Source: Lophium mytilinum (Eukaryota > Ascomycota > Dothideomycetes > Mytilinidiales > Mytilinidiaceae). From it: a stretch of DNA of 64,000 bases. Shown here in pieces: positions 1 through 10,999 of this stretch (positions are counted from its first letter, which is position 1; each line of letters opens with the position of its first letter). Made by a program: the position numbers and the translations under genes. Location: assembly GCA_010093605.1 (NCBI GenBank), contig MU004197.1:186001-250000 (forward strand), in the 5' to 3' direction. The notes under the pieces were generated by a model, which searched no databases, was not told the origin of the DNA, and saw only the letters and a program-made list of their open reading frames with translations.

Positions 1-3000
1 GCCCGACCAGAAGAGCCTCTAAAAGCTCTTTTGATCAACAAGGTACCAGAGCCGGCATACATGAACCACGCGCTTAGTACTTTTCGACACCGTATCACAC
101 AGATCGTCAAGCACTATAACGACACGTATAGGGACTTCAAGGATTCGGAGGGGCTGGCCGTCAATCTTGACGATATCATCATGCAATTCGTGGATTCCTG
201 GCTCAAAGCAATTGCCTTGGAGGCCAACGGGCAGGACGAGCCTTTTAGGGTGATTGAGCACCGAGGCGCGCAAGTTCTGCATCATCTCTCGACAGCCACC
301 AAAAGCGAATGGGCTGTAATGGTTTTTGAATACACGTCGTCAGGCGGTGAAGTTATCTTGCCAGCTTTAGACACCCCTATAATGACACAAGGCGGCGGCG
401 TAAACACTGGTTCGGACCCTGGCGTGGCGACGGGCATTGGCCCTGTGGGTGGACAAAGAGGATTTGTTGCGACTGACGACGAAGTCAAAATGCATGGCGA
501 GGGAATGGAGCGTAATGGGATACACTATTCCAACTGGGTCCTCCAGGGAAATGACGCTCTTTTCCAACATGTCAGCAATAGATATTACGACGAACTCGAA
601 CGGCTTGTATTATCTAAGAATGACCAGCACCGAGAGCTGGTTGATCGCCAGGGTAGGCCGCTCAACTTGGACATGATGGGCTCGTCCTTTATGCTAAAAC
701 TTCTTGACGACATCGCCCACAGAGCAGTCAAAGGCAACGAGCTCCCCAGTATTAAAGCCGACGCAAACGCAATATGTCGGAGAATTGAGCGGATGGGCGC
801 TACTGAGTGGCAGGCAACGCTGCAGGACTTTGTTGATAGAACTGGCGCGAGGAAGCTTCCGGATATGCCTGATTCTGTTCAGGCGGAAAAGCAAGCGGAA
901 GTGCCTCAAACTCCCAAAACATCCTCAAAGAACACTTCCACGCCGAAGGCCAGACCGCCTCCGACTGGCACCTTGTTCAAGCATGAAGCCAAACCAGTTT
1001 ACCGCAGTCATGCCCACAAAAAAAGTGGCAACGCTCTCAAAAAGATCGCCAAGGAAAAGAACAAGCTGTTTCGAGTTCCTGGCTTAGGAGAAACGGGTGC
1101 TCTGAACCTAGATGGCATGGAAGATAGTTTTGTCGATTTCCTCTGTGACACGATTGCAATGCAAGCCAAGGGCAAGAACGTATTCGAAAATCAATTCGAG
1201 GAGGTTGAGGCAAGGGGCTACCAGATGGTAAGGGAATTAAAAGATTCTAGCGCCGAACAGTGGGCCGCGTGGGTGCAAAGATACCACGACCGCCTTCTCG
1301 TCGCTCCAGCATCTTCTGGTTTACGCCCTGTGCAAATTCAAGGATCATTCGCGAAGAATGAGACTGAGGAAAACATGCGAGCAGTGTACTTCCCCCGTCT
1401 CCTTGCCTTGGTGAAATCTAAGAACGAACAATACCAAGGGCAAGTCGATAGCTTCGGCAGACCACGAAGCATTCATGCCAAAGAGTTCAACCGTATGGCA
1501 AAGCTGATTCTCGACCGGATAACGACAAGGGTACAGCAAAATGGATCCGCAGACTATAAGAGCAATGCGGACAACGTCATCCAAGAGTACGAAGAAGACG
1601 AGGGCGGCCACAGCTGGGAAGGCTTGTTACGAGGTCTTCGCGCCCCACAAAATCAGCGTCCAAGCATCATATCACCGGCAACACCCACAGCACTTGCAAC
1701 CCCGTCTACGCCCCTATCTAATTCCAACAATCCATACCCCACTCACTCAGGAAACTGGCAGACGGAGGCCAGCCGCACGCACCAAGCCAACGCAATCGCT
1801 CAAAAGTACAAAGGCTATGTCGACACATCTGCGTCGGGTGACGACGCGCTTGTTGACTTCTGCAAAGTCGTCGAGGGACAGGCCTTCAAGCGCGCTAACG
1901 GCTCCTACGATGGCTACAAATTCGAAGTGAAGAAGGCACTGAACAGCGCTGCTGAAAAGGTGCGCAACATGTGGCAAAAGGAGCGTATTAAACAGACCGA
2001 TAGAGACTGGAAAAAGGTTGATGAGGGTCTCCGCGCAACTGTGGTGAATATGAACGTCCAACATGGGCATAGAACCAATCAGGAAGGTCGGTCGTTCATG
2101 CTGGATGATGATCAGGCGAACCTTTTCGTGAAATGGGCTATTTGGCAGATAAATCACGAAGTTACTAAAATAGGGGGCGTCGTGACTGTCCCGAGACTCA
2201 GCAGAGCTGGCCAGAACTTGATCAAGAAGCTACGGACTGGAGAGTATAATTGGGCGGACACGTTGGCGAACTTCTGGGCTCAGACCGGTGAAGCCAGTGA
2301 GACTGGTTTTAAGACACAGAGTCTTACTGCTGCCCCGCCAACTGCCGTTGCTCCTGGTCCTACGACTTCCCATCCCTATACTCCTACTCTTCCATCTGCG
2401 TTTGCTCCTACTCCTGTACCTGGCGTTCTCGTCGCTCCTCCAACTGCCTTTACTCCCGCTCCTCCAGCTGGCGTTTCTGTTGCTCCTCCACCTACCGTTG
2501 TTCCTGTTTCTTTCCCCGCAAATAACATCCAACTAACGCAGCAGCAACAGGACCCTACCCCTGCTCCCAATGATCAAACCAAGATGCCTCCACCTCCGAT
2601 TCGAGCCAGTGATCCGAATCCTCCTCACCTTCACGACTGGACCATGCCGATGAGGCGCAAATTCCAAGGCAGGACGATCCAGAAGGCCTTCAAGAACCAC
2701 CTCGACCAGTCCGAGTGGAATGAAATAGAACTTGAAAAGCTCGCTGAAGCAATCGAGAGACTCGCCTTCACGTGCGCCAAGGACGATTTCGCAATTTATG
2801 CCCGAAAAATGTACCTGGTCAAGTGCGCGCCTGCAGAACGGATCCGAACCATCTGGGCGAAGCACTGCGAGAACACAGCAGGAACCGCAGCGGCCGAGCT
2901 TGCGATTGAAGAGTATTGTCCGCAGTTCGAGGCGGATCTACGTACACTCATCGGCGTTATGAATGGTCGGCACGGGTATAAGACTAATCGGGAAGGATTC

Positions 3001-3615
3001 TCACTACGGCTTGATGAAACAGACGCGGCTGCGTTCCACAAGTGGACTATTCAACAGATCAACGAGCAGCTTAAGCGAGAAGGAGGCAGTTTCTCGGTCG
3101 CGGACTATCAGCGCCTTGGCGAGCAGGTAGTTCGTGAGCTGTGGGAAGAGCGACGCGATTGGGGATCGGTTTTGGAGGAATTCTGGACGTCTGCCGGCCC
3201 GAATGGGAGCGGGATGCAGATCGACATTACATCATCTGCTTTTCCAATACCCACTGCCGTTCAGCAGCCACAGGTGCAGCAGAACCCTAATCCTACTCCT
3301 CTAGCTACGAAGGCTGGTGAGCAGTTACGGCAGGACTCTACTACTTCTCCTCCACCAATGCATTTCAACCCCGACAAGGAGCGCGACGACCAGAGAAAGA
3401 TACTAAGGGAAAAACTAGAGAAAGTGGCAGGCGAACGACTAGAGTCTGCCGGGCCGTTGGCACTTCACCTCGAAATCAAGATGTACGAGGATTCCGGGCG
3501 CGATATCGTGAAGTACCGGAGGCTCATCAAGTATGAGAATGTCACAGAAAGGAACTTCGACAAGTGGCATGAAGAGTTTATGAACTCTGATAGTGACGAT
3601 ACTATGGCGGGCTGA
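1..3615 (+). CDS. Large tandem-repeat protein, 5' partial, unrecognised
   Basis: Function unknown. The frame is open to the left edge of the window, so the gene probably starts outside it; the first in-window ATG is at 61. Counting residues from nucleotide 31, the protein contains six diverged copies of a ~85-residue helical unit at about 18-104, 181-273, 328-424, 449-539, 659-755 and 967-1060. Each copy has a KN-x-x-Y/G-x-T-N-type turn followed by E/D-x-x-G, an FM-x-x-LLD or KW-x-IQQIN helix, and a terminal W-x-x-x-L-x-x-F helix. A second unit at about 583-656 and 876-966 precedes copies five and six, so the last third looks like a duplicated two-domain block. Proline/threonine-rich linkers separate the blocks, for instance around 770-830. 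The C-terminus is charged. No signal peptide or membrane segment is visible. Codon use looks normal and the frame is undamaged, unlike the neighbouring transposon block. It stops about 470 bp before that block. Confidence 0.8.
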   Translation, partial: ARPEEPLKALLINKVPEPAYMNHALSTFRHRITQIVKHYNDTYRDFKDSEGLAVNLDDIIMQFVDSWLKAIALEANGQDEPFRVIEHRGAQVLHHLSTATKSEWAVMVFEYTSSGGEVILPALDTPIMTQGGGVNTGSDPGVATGIGPVGGQRGFVATDDEVKMHGEGMERNGIHYSNWVLQGNDALFQHVSNRYYDELERLVLSKNDQHRELVDRQGRPLNLDMMGSSFMLKLLDDIAHRAVKGNELPSIKADANAICRRIERMGATEWQATLQDFVDRTGARKLPDMPDSVQAEKQAEVPQTPKTSSKNTSTPKARPPPTGTLFKHEAKPVYRSHAHKKSGNALKKIAKEKNKLFRVPGLGETGALNLDGMEDSFVDFLCDTIAMQAKGKNVFENQFEEVEARGYQMVRELKDSSAEQWAAWVQRYHDRLLVAPASSGLRPVQIQGSFAKNETEENMRAVYFPRLLALVKSKNEQYQGQVDSFGRPRSIHAKEFNRMAKLILDRITTRVQQNGSADYKSNADNVIQEYEEDEGGHSWEGLLRGLRAPQNQRPSIISPATPTALATPSTPLSNSNNPYPTHSGNWQTEASRTHQANAIAQKYKGYVDTSASGDDALVDFCKVVEGQAFKRANGSYDGYKFEVKKALNSAAEKVRNMWQKERIKQTDRDWKKVDEGLRATVVNMNVQHGHRTNQEGRSFMLDDDQANLFVKWAIWQINHEVTKIGGVVTVPRLSRAGQNLIKKLRTGEYNWADTLANFWAQTGEASETGFKTQSLTAAPPTAVAPGPTTSHPYTPTLPSAFAPTPVPGVLVAPPTAFTPAPPAGVSVAPPPTVVPVSFPANNIQLTQQQQDPTPAPNDQTKMPPPPIRASDPNPPHLHDWTMPMRRKFQGRTIQKAFKNHLDQSEWNEIELEKLAEAIERLAFTCAKDDFAIYARKMYLVKCAPAERIRTIWAKHCENTAGTAAAELAIEEYCPQFEADLRTLIGVMNGRHGYKTNREGFSLRLDETDAAAFHKWTIQQINEQLKREGGSFSVADYQRLGEQVVRELWEERRDWGSVLEEFWTSAGPNGSGMQIDITSSAFPIPTAVQQPQVQQNPNPTPLATKAGEQLRQDSTTSPPPMHFNPDKERDDQRKILREKLEKVAGERLESAGPLALHLEIKMYEDSGRDIVKYRRLIKYENVTERNFDKWHEEFMNSDSDDTMAG

Positions 3616-4084
3616 ACTGGGTAGTAAGTGTTGAAGCGGTCGGTTTCGCTGAAGCGGTTGGAATTGGCGTCTACAGTAACAAATCATAAGCCTGTGCAGC
3701 CGTGATATTCGTGCGCCCAGCCTTATGGCCTACTGCTGTAGCGCCTCGAAGATTGAGAAGGCGAAGTGCGAGGTTTGGCATAGAGCATCGTTGTTGTCTT
3801 TTCTTTCTGTTTATTTTGCTTCTGCGTATTTACCGCGTTGTATTGATTTCTCAAATGCCCCTCGCGCTACTCATAAAGGTACTAGATGGCGTGATCGTTA
3901 TAGAGAGTAACGAAGATGTAGAATATTAGGTCCATTAGAATGGAGCCAATCAGAATCTAACATTGTCGAGATGACGAAAATTGCGCGGACCAATCAGAGG
4001 CACCCCATTGCGGACCTCATAGTCTTATAAATATTAATACTAACTAGAACAAACTATATATAAAAAGTACCCCGCGTAGCATTA
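3616..4084. other. Intergenic stretch between repeat protein and transposon block
   Basis: No gene is supported here. It is presumably the 3' untranslated and terminator region of the repeat protein. The last ~65 bases (4020-4084) become AT-rich just before the MULE-1 inverted repeat. That could be mutation leaking out of the element, or simply a natural AT-rich flank. Confidence 0.5.
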
Positions 4085-4190
4085 CTAGGGGGGGCTAGTA
4101 CTAGTACACCCCCTAATTAGTATAAGTATACCCCCTTTTTAGTATATATATACCCTCTATCTTATCTAGTCTTCTAGTTAGCCTAGAGGG
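4085..4190 (+). repeat. Left terminal inverted repeat of MULE-1 (RIP-mutated copy)
   Basis: It pairs with the reverse complement of 17221-17328 over about 107 bp. Where the two differ, this copy nearly always has T for C or A for G. It contains the motif GTACACCCCC at 4104 and a mutated copy 22 bp further on at 4126; a third, more eroded copy is at about 4148. Confidence 0.9.
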
Positions 4191-4695
4191 CTTAGAATAC
4201 TTCTCTAGTGCTTTATAATAAGGCTATATAGCCTTTCTATTTTATTATATATTCTTACTATTTTAAATAGACTATACTTAGCTATATATAAAGCTATAGA
4301 TAAAACTATATATATAGGCTATATATAAGGCTATATATAAGGCTATAGTTATAGTAAGGCTATATAGTATATCTATTTTACTATATATACTTTCTATTTT
4401 CTATAGTATATATAGGCTATTATATTACTACTTATATATCTATATATCTATAAGTATACTAAAATAGTTAAATTCTTACCTTATTATAGCCTCTCTATAT
4501 TAAATCTAGCCCCTCTATATTACCTCTATATTTCTCTAGCTATTTTAATCTATTAATGCCTCTATATACTAATTATATAATACTATCTAATATTAGAGCT
4601 TCTTAATAGAAAGTAGTATAGGCGCTATCTAAGGCTAAAAAGTAGGCTAAGGCTAAGAAGTAGGCTAAGCGCTATTATAATACTATATAGCCTCT
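4191..4695. other. Left internal remnant of MULE-1, AT-rich with short GGCTATATA repeats
   Basis: This strip of MULE-1 lies between its left inverted repeat and the retroelement insertion. Around 4222-4380 it is dominated by short irregular repeats of the form AAGGCTATATA. No gene can be read. By position it should correspond to the 3' end of the leftward-reading MULE-1 transposase and its trailer. Confidence 0.5.
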
Positions 4696-4700
4696 CTCTA
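4696..4700 (+). repeat. Target-site duplication (CTCTA), left copy
   Basis: Five-base duplication flanking the LTR element; the second copy is at 14717-14721. Five bases is the usual length for Ty3/Gypsy insertions. Confidence 0.85.
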
Positions 4701-4917
4701 TATTATATTATTTCTTAGTATTCTCTTAGTAGTTATTAAGGCTAGAAGTTATTATATGCACGGACGTTACGTAATCTCTAGGCTAAGAGTTCTTCCGGCG
4801 CCCGGGGTTCTACCGGCGCGCACTTATCTATATAGTAGGCTTATAGCTAGAGCCTCTCTTTTTTCTATATAACCTTATTAATAGAAATATAACTTCTTTC
4901 TAGCTATAAACCTAATA
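4701..4917 (+). repeat. Left LTR of the Ty3/Gypsy fossil
   Basis: It forms a 217-bp direct repeat with 14500-14716, the same length on both sides. The five bases before it (4696-4700) are CTCTA, and the same five bases follow the right LTR, which fixes the boundaries. Confidence 0.93.
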
Positions 4918-5080
4918 CTAGGTTGCATTATTCTTTAAAACCTAGAAATATAGAAATATAGAAACCTTAATTTCTTTTTATATAGCTATACTACTATACG
5001 CGCGCGCACCTATATAGATGCTACTAGCTTTAAAATTTAGCTATATAATTACTAACCTTAAAACTAATACGTTTTCTTTT

Positions 5081-5112
<32 letters not shown>

Positions 5113-5113
5113 A
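5081..5113 (+). repeat. (CTTA)n microsatellite in the retroelement leader
   Basis: About eight uninterrupted copies of the tetranucleotide, lying between the left LTR and the gag-like region of the fossil. Confidence 0.85.
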
Positions 5114-8100
5114 ATACTCTCTTCTTATTTTCTATACTATATAAAGCCTAGGCCTTACTATAAATAACTAGGTATAACTAACTACCTTAATAATACGCCT
5201 AGTAGATAACTCTATAACTCTAATATTCTATAAGGTAAGGGGGGGGTTAGTTACTAGAATATTAAGAAGATATAGAATAATACTTAGGGCGATATCTTTA
5301 AAGAAGCGGATAAGGAAGTACTACTAGTAAATCTTAACTACTTAGCCTTATATATAAAGAATTAATAAAACCGTCTAACTAAGTAGCGTAAGTGCATTAG
5401 CAAGCTACTTAATATAGCTATAGTAGAGGCGCTTAATACCTAGAACTTCTATACTATTAGAGTAGACTTCTAGAATACTAAAAGCCCTATTACCTTTAAC
5501 CTCCTTCTAGATTTATATAATATTAAGAACCTAACTATAAAGCTAGAAGGTACTATATTCTAGAGCTTATTTAAGTTCTATTAATAGGTAAACTCTAAGC
5601 TACTTAAAGCCTTTAAACTACTATACGCGCTAGTTAAGAGTACTAATATCTATATTAATAACTACAGTACTAGCTTAGAGAAATAGAAATACACGTCTAT
5701 AAACCTTTATAAGAAGTTTAATAATATAGATAAGAAACTTAGAAACTTAAAGATTTAGCTTAATAACTCTAAGCTTAGCCTCTAGGCTATATAAGCCTAC
5801 GCATATAACCTCTAATAATAATAGTAATAGTCTAAATCTACTAAAATAATATCTAAAAAACCCGTTTATTTTAATAATAATAAGCGGCGCGATAATAACG
5901 TTAACTATTAGCGGATAAACGGCGGGGCTGGAGGATAACCCCTAGGTAGGCCTAATAACTTTAGTTATAATAGTAATAATAATAATACCTATACGGAGCC
6001 TATATATACTCCTCCTACTCTATATATAAACCTCTATAGTAGCGGTAACTAAGCCTACCGCTCCGCCTCTCTATATAATAAATAATTAGATAACTAATAT
6101 TATAATAATAGCTACTATAATAGCTGTACTCTACTATATACTTAGCTACTATTATTAATATTCTACTAGCGCACCTACTACTGGCCGGACCTAGTTATAT
6201 TTAATAGAGAGGACCTAGATGCATATCTAATCTAGTATAGTAAGGTTCTTGCTAAGATTTACTACGCCTTTTCTAATAAGATAGATAACTATAAGCTTAA
6301 TTATATTAAGAGCGTTCTCTTAGGCGGACTCTTTAAGTATATTTAGATATACTGCTATAATTAGGTTATCTATAATAAGATTAACGCCCTCTATTCTCTA
6401 GATAATAGATATAGTAAATATAATATTAAGGCTAAGGCCCTAATATAGCTAGAAACTTTTTATATAGGTAATAATTTATTTACTATATTCTATAACTATT
6501 TTCTAGATATTACTAGTAACCTTAACTAGAGGGCCGCTAAGCTTATCTATTAGTTTAAGATATATCTTATACTATACCTATAATCTAAGCTTATTAATAG
6601 AGTAATATATAATTACTTTAATAACTTTATATAATATATCTATACTATAGATATATAGAATATAGCCTTCTAGTAAGCTAAGAAGTATAATACCCTTATC
6701 TTTTAGCCCTATTAGGTTACGGCATTAACTACGCCTACTTAATTAACCCGCGGCCGTGGCCGCGGCCGTAGCGGCTACTTATCTACGCCTACTATAGGTG
6801 CTAATACTATAACTATAACTATAATAACTTCTTCTATAACTTTATTAACTACTCTGCGTATATCTACTATTATAGCTATAGCTAGTATAGAATAATACTT
6901 ACGCGCTATAAATCTAGCGGATAAACTAGTATATATTTAGAGTATTAGTAAGCTTACTAAAGCTAATAAGGAGAGGACGCGCGCAGCGGGCGCTTATAAC
7001 CGCTGCCGCTGCGTTAGTTATTACGCAGTAGATAATAACTGCCCTCTTTAAAACTTCTCTATCTAGATAACTAGCGGCCTTTCTCTCCGCGCCACTAATA
7101 CTATATTTTCTAGCTAGGAAAATAAGTAGTTCTTAAGTATAGTTGCGCCTAAGAACCTATTATAATTAATTATAAACTAGAATATACCCCGTTATTAACC
7201 CTATTATTAACCCCGTTATTAACCCTGTTATCTACCCCCTATTCTATACTAACTTTCTTTAAGTACGGCGACTCTATTTCTACTAATAACCTTCTAGAAC
7301 TATAAAAGAAGGCCTAGAAACTATATAAAAGCTATTATAGAGGCACTAAATATAGAATATCTAAAAAGTATAAAATAAAAGTAGTAGAACCTCTACTATA
7401 ATTTAACACGCTCTTCTAGCTATAGAAAGTGCTAGAGTATATTAAGAATAATAAGAACTAGCTAGAACTTTATATTTCTGCAATAGCTATTATATATACT
7501 TAGCACGACATTATAAAGCTCTAGCTAAAGAAAGGTAGTTAGTACTTACTTTCTTATTCTATAGCCTTAGATAGTAATTAAATTATTTATACTTACTCTC
7601 TCTCTAATAATAGTGTAATATTCTCTTTTATTAATTAATTATTTACGCGTAAATATAAAATTTATTAAATTCCTCTTAATTTACCTTACTATCTTACCTA
7701 TATTAATAACTCTAACTTCTCTTAGTCTATTATATACGCTGTAATTATTAATATTACTATAGGCTTATATATAGAATAGCTAGTCTACTATATTACTAAC
7801 CTAGAATATGTTTCTCTAGTTCTGGGTATAGATTAGTATAAAACCTATAACCTAGAAATTAACTTTATTAAGAAAAGCTTCTACTTTTATTAGTTATAAT
7901 GCTATAATCTATACTGCTATTATAATAGCATACTAGCTAAAATATACTATAAAGAAGCTCTATCTTATATAGCTAGACCTAATAAGCTTTAGTCTATATT
8001 CTTATTTATAATATCTATTAGTTTAATAGAATACTATATCTAACACGCTAAGCCTAAGGACCTTATTTAGATCTATAGACTAGAGTTTATCCCTAAGCTA

Positions 8101-10819
8101 GATAACTCTCTATTTAATACGCCCGCGATTAGACACGTTATTAGTGTTCCGGAGAACAATAGCACGCTTAAACTGCACGCTCTTAGCGTTAATAAATATA
8201 ATAAGTTTATAAAGAAATATAGGGCGTATTTATTAGATAAACTATAGAAATAATTAAATAAGCGTTTCCACCCTTAGGTTAATATATAGTTATAATAGGA
8301 AGCTAGAAATCTACCTCTATACTATAACTATAACTATGTAATTCTTCTATAGCTAGACGCTCTATTATCTAAATATAAGACCCGAGCTATATTAGAGAAG
8401 AAGAACTGCATTATCTATAATAAGCTTTAGAAGCTATTAGGTAATAGTTTTATTAAGAATAGTAATTCTTCTACGCATGCACCTATACTACTTATTAAGA
8501 AACTAGATAGAACTTATTAGTTCTATATTAACTACTATAGCCTTAACGCTATTACTATAAAAAACTAATACCTAATTTCTATTATCTAAGAGATACTTAA
8601 CCGCCTCTATAAAGCTAAGTAGTACACTAAGCTAGATATTATCTTAGCTTTTAACCGCGTCTACATTAAACCTAGTAATAAATAGAAAATAGCTTTTATT
8701 ACCCGCTATAGAATATTTTAATCTAAAGTCTTAGAATTTAGTATATATAATAGCCCCGGCACCTTCTAGATATTTATTAATAACATTCTCTATAAGTATT
8801 TAGATAACTTCTATTTAGCCTATATAGATAATATACTAGTATTTATAGATAGAATAGAAGAGAAATATATTACGCATATATAAAAGGTACTAGACTAACT
8901 ATATAAAGCAGGCCTATACCTTAATATTAATAAATATAAATTCCTTATTAAGTGTATTAAGTACCTCGGCCTTATTATTATAACTAAGGGCGTTGAAATA
9001 GACTAGAAGAAAGTTAAGGCTATTACTAAATAGGCTACCCCTACCTATCTTAAAAACGTCTAGGCCTTTCTAGGCCTAGCTAACTTCTATAGGTAATTTA
9101 TATAAGGCTTTTCGCAACTATATAAGCTACTTACTAACCTCTTATAAAAAGAACTAGACGGGCGCATTTATTTTAAATAGATATTAGGCTACTAGAAAGC
9201 TTTTAATAACCTTAAAATAGCGTTTACTACCGCCCTCTATCTTAAATACTTTAACCCCAACTAGAAATTATATATTAAGATAGACGCGTTTAATTATATA
9301 GCTATAGGAGTCTTTTCTTAGCTATATAATAATAGAATATAGCACCCGGTTACTTTCTACTCTTATAAGATAATACTAGCGGAGTGCAACTATAAGATCT
9401 ATAATAAGAAGTTGCTTGCTATTATTCTAGCTTTTAAGAAATAGAAACTATAGTATTAAGATAATAGATACTAGAACCCTATATAAGTACTAATAGATTA
9501 TTAAAACCTATTATACTTTATAATAATCTAATAACTAAACTAGTAGTAGATGCGCTAGCTCTAGATTCTCTTAGAAATTAACTACATTCTAATATACTAA
9601 CCTGGCCGTCTTAGAACTAAACTAGATAGTCTTACCTGTTATAGTTAGAACCTTCTATAATCTAATAATAATAAATAACTTCTATTCTAATAGTAAACTA
9701 TTATTAAGATAAAGAACCTCGCCTTAAAAGTATTAAAAGAGCTCTAGCTCCGCACTATAGGCGTTATAGAGGTAAATTATAACTAACCTCTATATAAGCT
9801 TATTAAGAAGGCCTATAATATAGATAAAAGCGCTTTCTAAGAAGATAGTAATAACCTAGATAATAAGTTAGATAACTACCTAGTCTACTATATTATAGCG
9901 CTTAAGTAATAAGGTAATTAAAAGCTTCCATATAATATCCTAAAAGATAAACGCGTCTAACTATTAATAAGTAAGTTAGAAGTTACTAATAATAAGCTAT
10001 AGGTCCTCTATAAGGACTCTTAATAACTATTTATACCCTAATTAGCCGCCCTCTAGTTAAGAATCTTATAGCTTAGTTATAACTACACTAGCGCAGAATA
10101 TAGAGAATATGCAGACTATCTATAATAAATTCGCCTAAGCTACTACTAGCCTAGGTTTACTAAATTAATTATAAAATATATTAACGCCTATTAGCGTTAC
10201 TATAATATTAAGCCTTCTAACTTTACTAAGTAAGGCTTCTTGCGCCTCTTACCTATTCCTCTCCACCGCTAGCGCGATATTATAATAGACTATATTATTA
10301 ACTTACCTATCTATAAGTATTACGGCTATAAATATTACTATATACTTATTATAATTAATAGGTTATCTAAAGAATACTATTTTATTACTATTATATTACT
10401 AGAAGTAGATAAGCTTACTAAGGTCTATTTCTAATAGATCTACTAACTCTATAGGCTACTAGCGTCTATTACTAGTAATCTAGAAATATAGTTTACCTTT
10501 AAGTTCTAGTAATACCTCTACTATTAGTTATAATTATTACTTAATATATCTATAGCGTTCCACCCGGAAATAGATAGTTAGATAGAAATTACTAATACTA
10601 ATATAAAGAAGTATCTATAAGCCTATATTAACTATATATAGAATAATTAGTATAACCTATTACCCTCTATAGAACTAGTAGCTAATACTTATATCTTAGT
10701 AATAATAGAACTATTACTATTCTTTACTAATTATAGGTATACTCTACGCTTAGAACTAGAGCTACCTATAGTTAAAGATAAGAAGATATCTAAGAATAAG
10801 AAAATTAAATGTAAGCTAG

Positions 10820-10831
10820 CTAATAATATAG
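10820..10831 (+). repeat. Target-site duplication of MULE-2, left copy
   Basis: CTAATAATATAG directly left of the TIR, repeated at 13646-13657. The exact length is uncertain because the TIR ends with a similar CTAG. Confidence 0.75.
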
Positions 10832-10935
10832 CTAGTACTATATATATAACCCCTTTTTACTATCTATATAATATTGTATTGCTACATGCACTACCCCCCC
10901 CCCGGTAGACCTTTTACCGCGTTTTAATTAGCTTA
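10832..10935 (+). repeat. Left TIR of MULE-2
   Basis: It matches the reverse complement of 13542-13645 over 104 bp with few differences, mostly transitions. It contains a run of C followed by GGTAGACCTTTTACCGCG. Confidence 0.9.
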
Positions 10936-10999
10936 CTTATTAGGCTAACTACTCTAGAGTATAGATAGATTCTAAATGCGTATTAGAATTAAACTTAAT

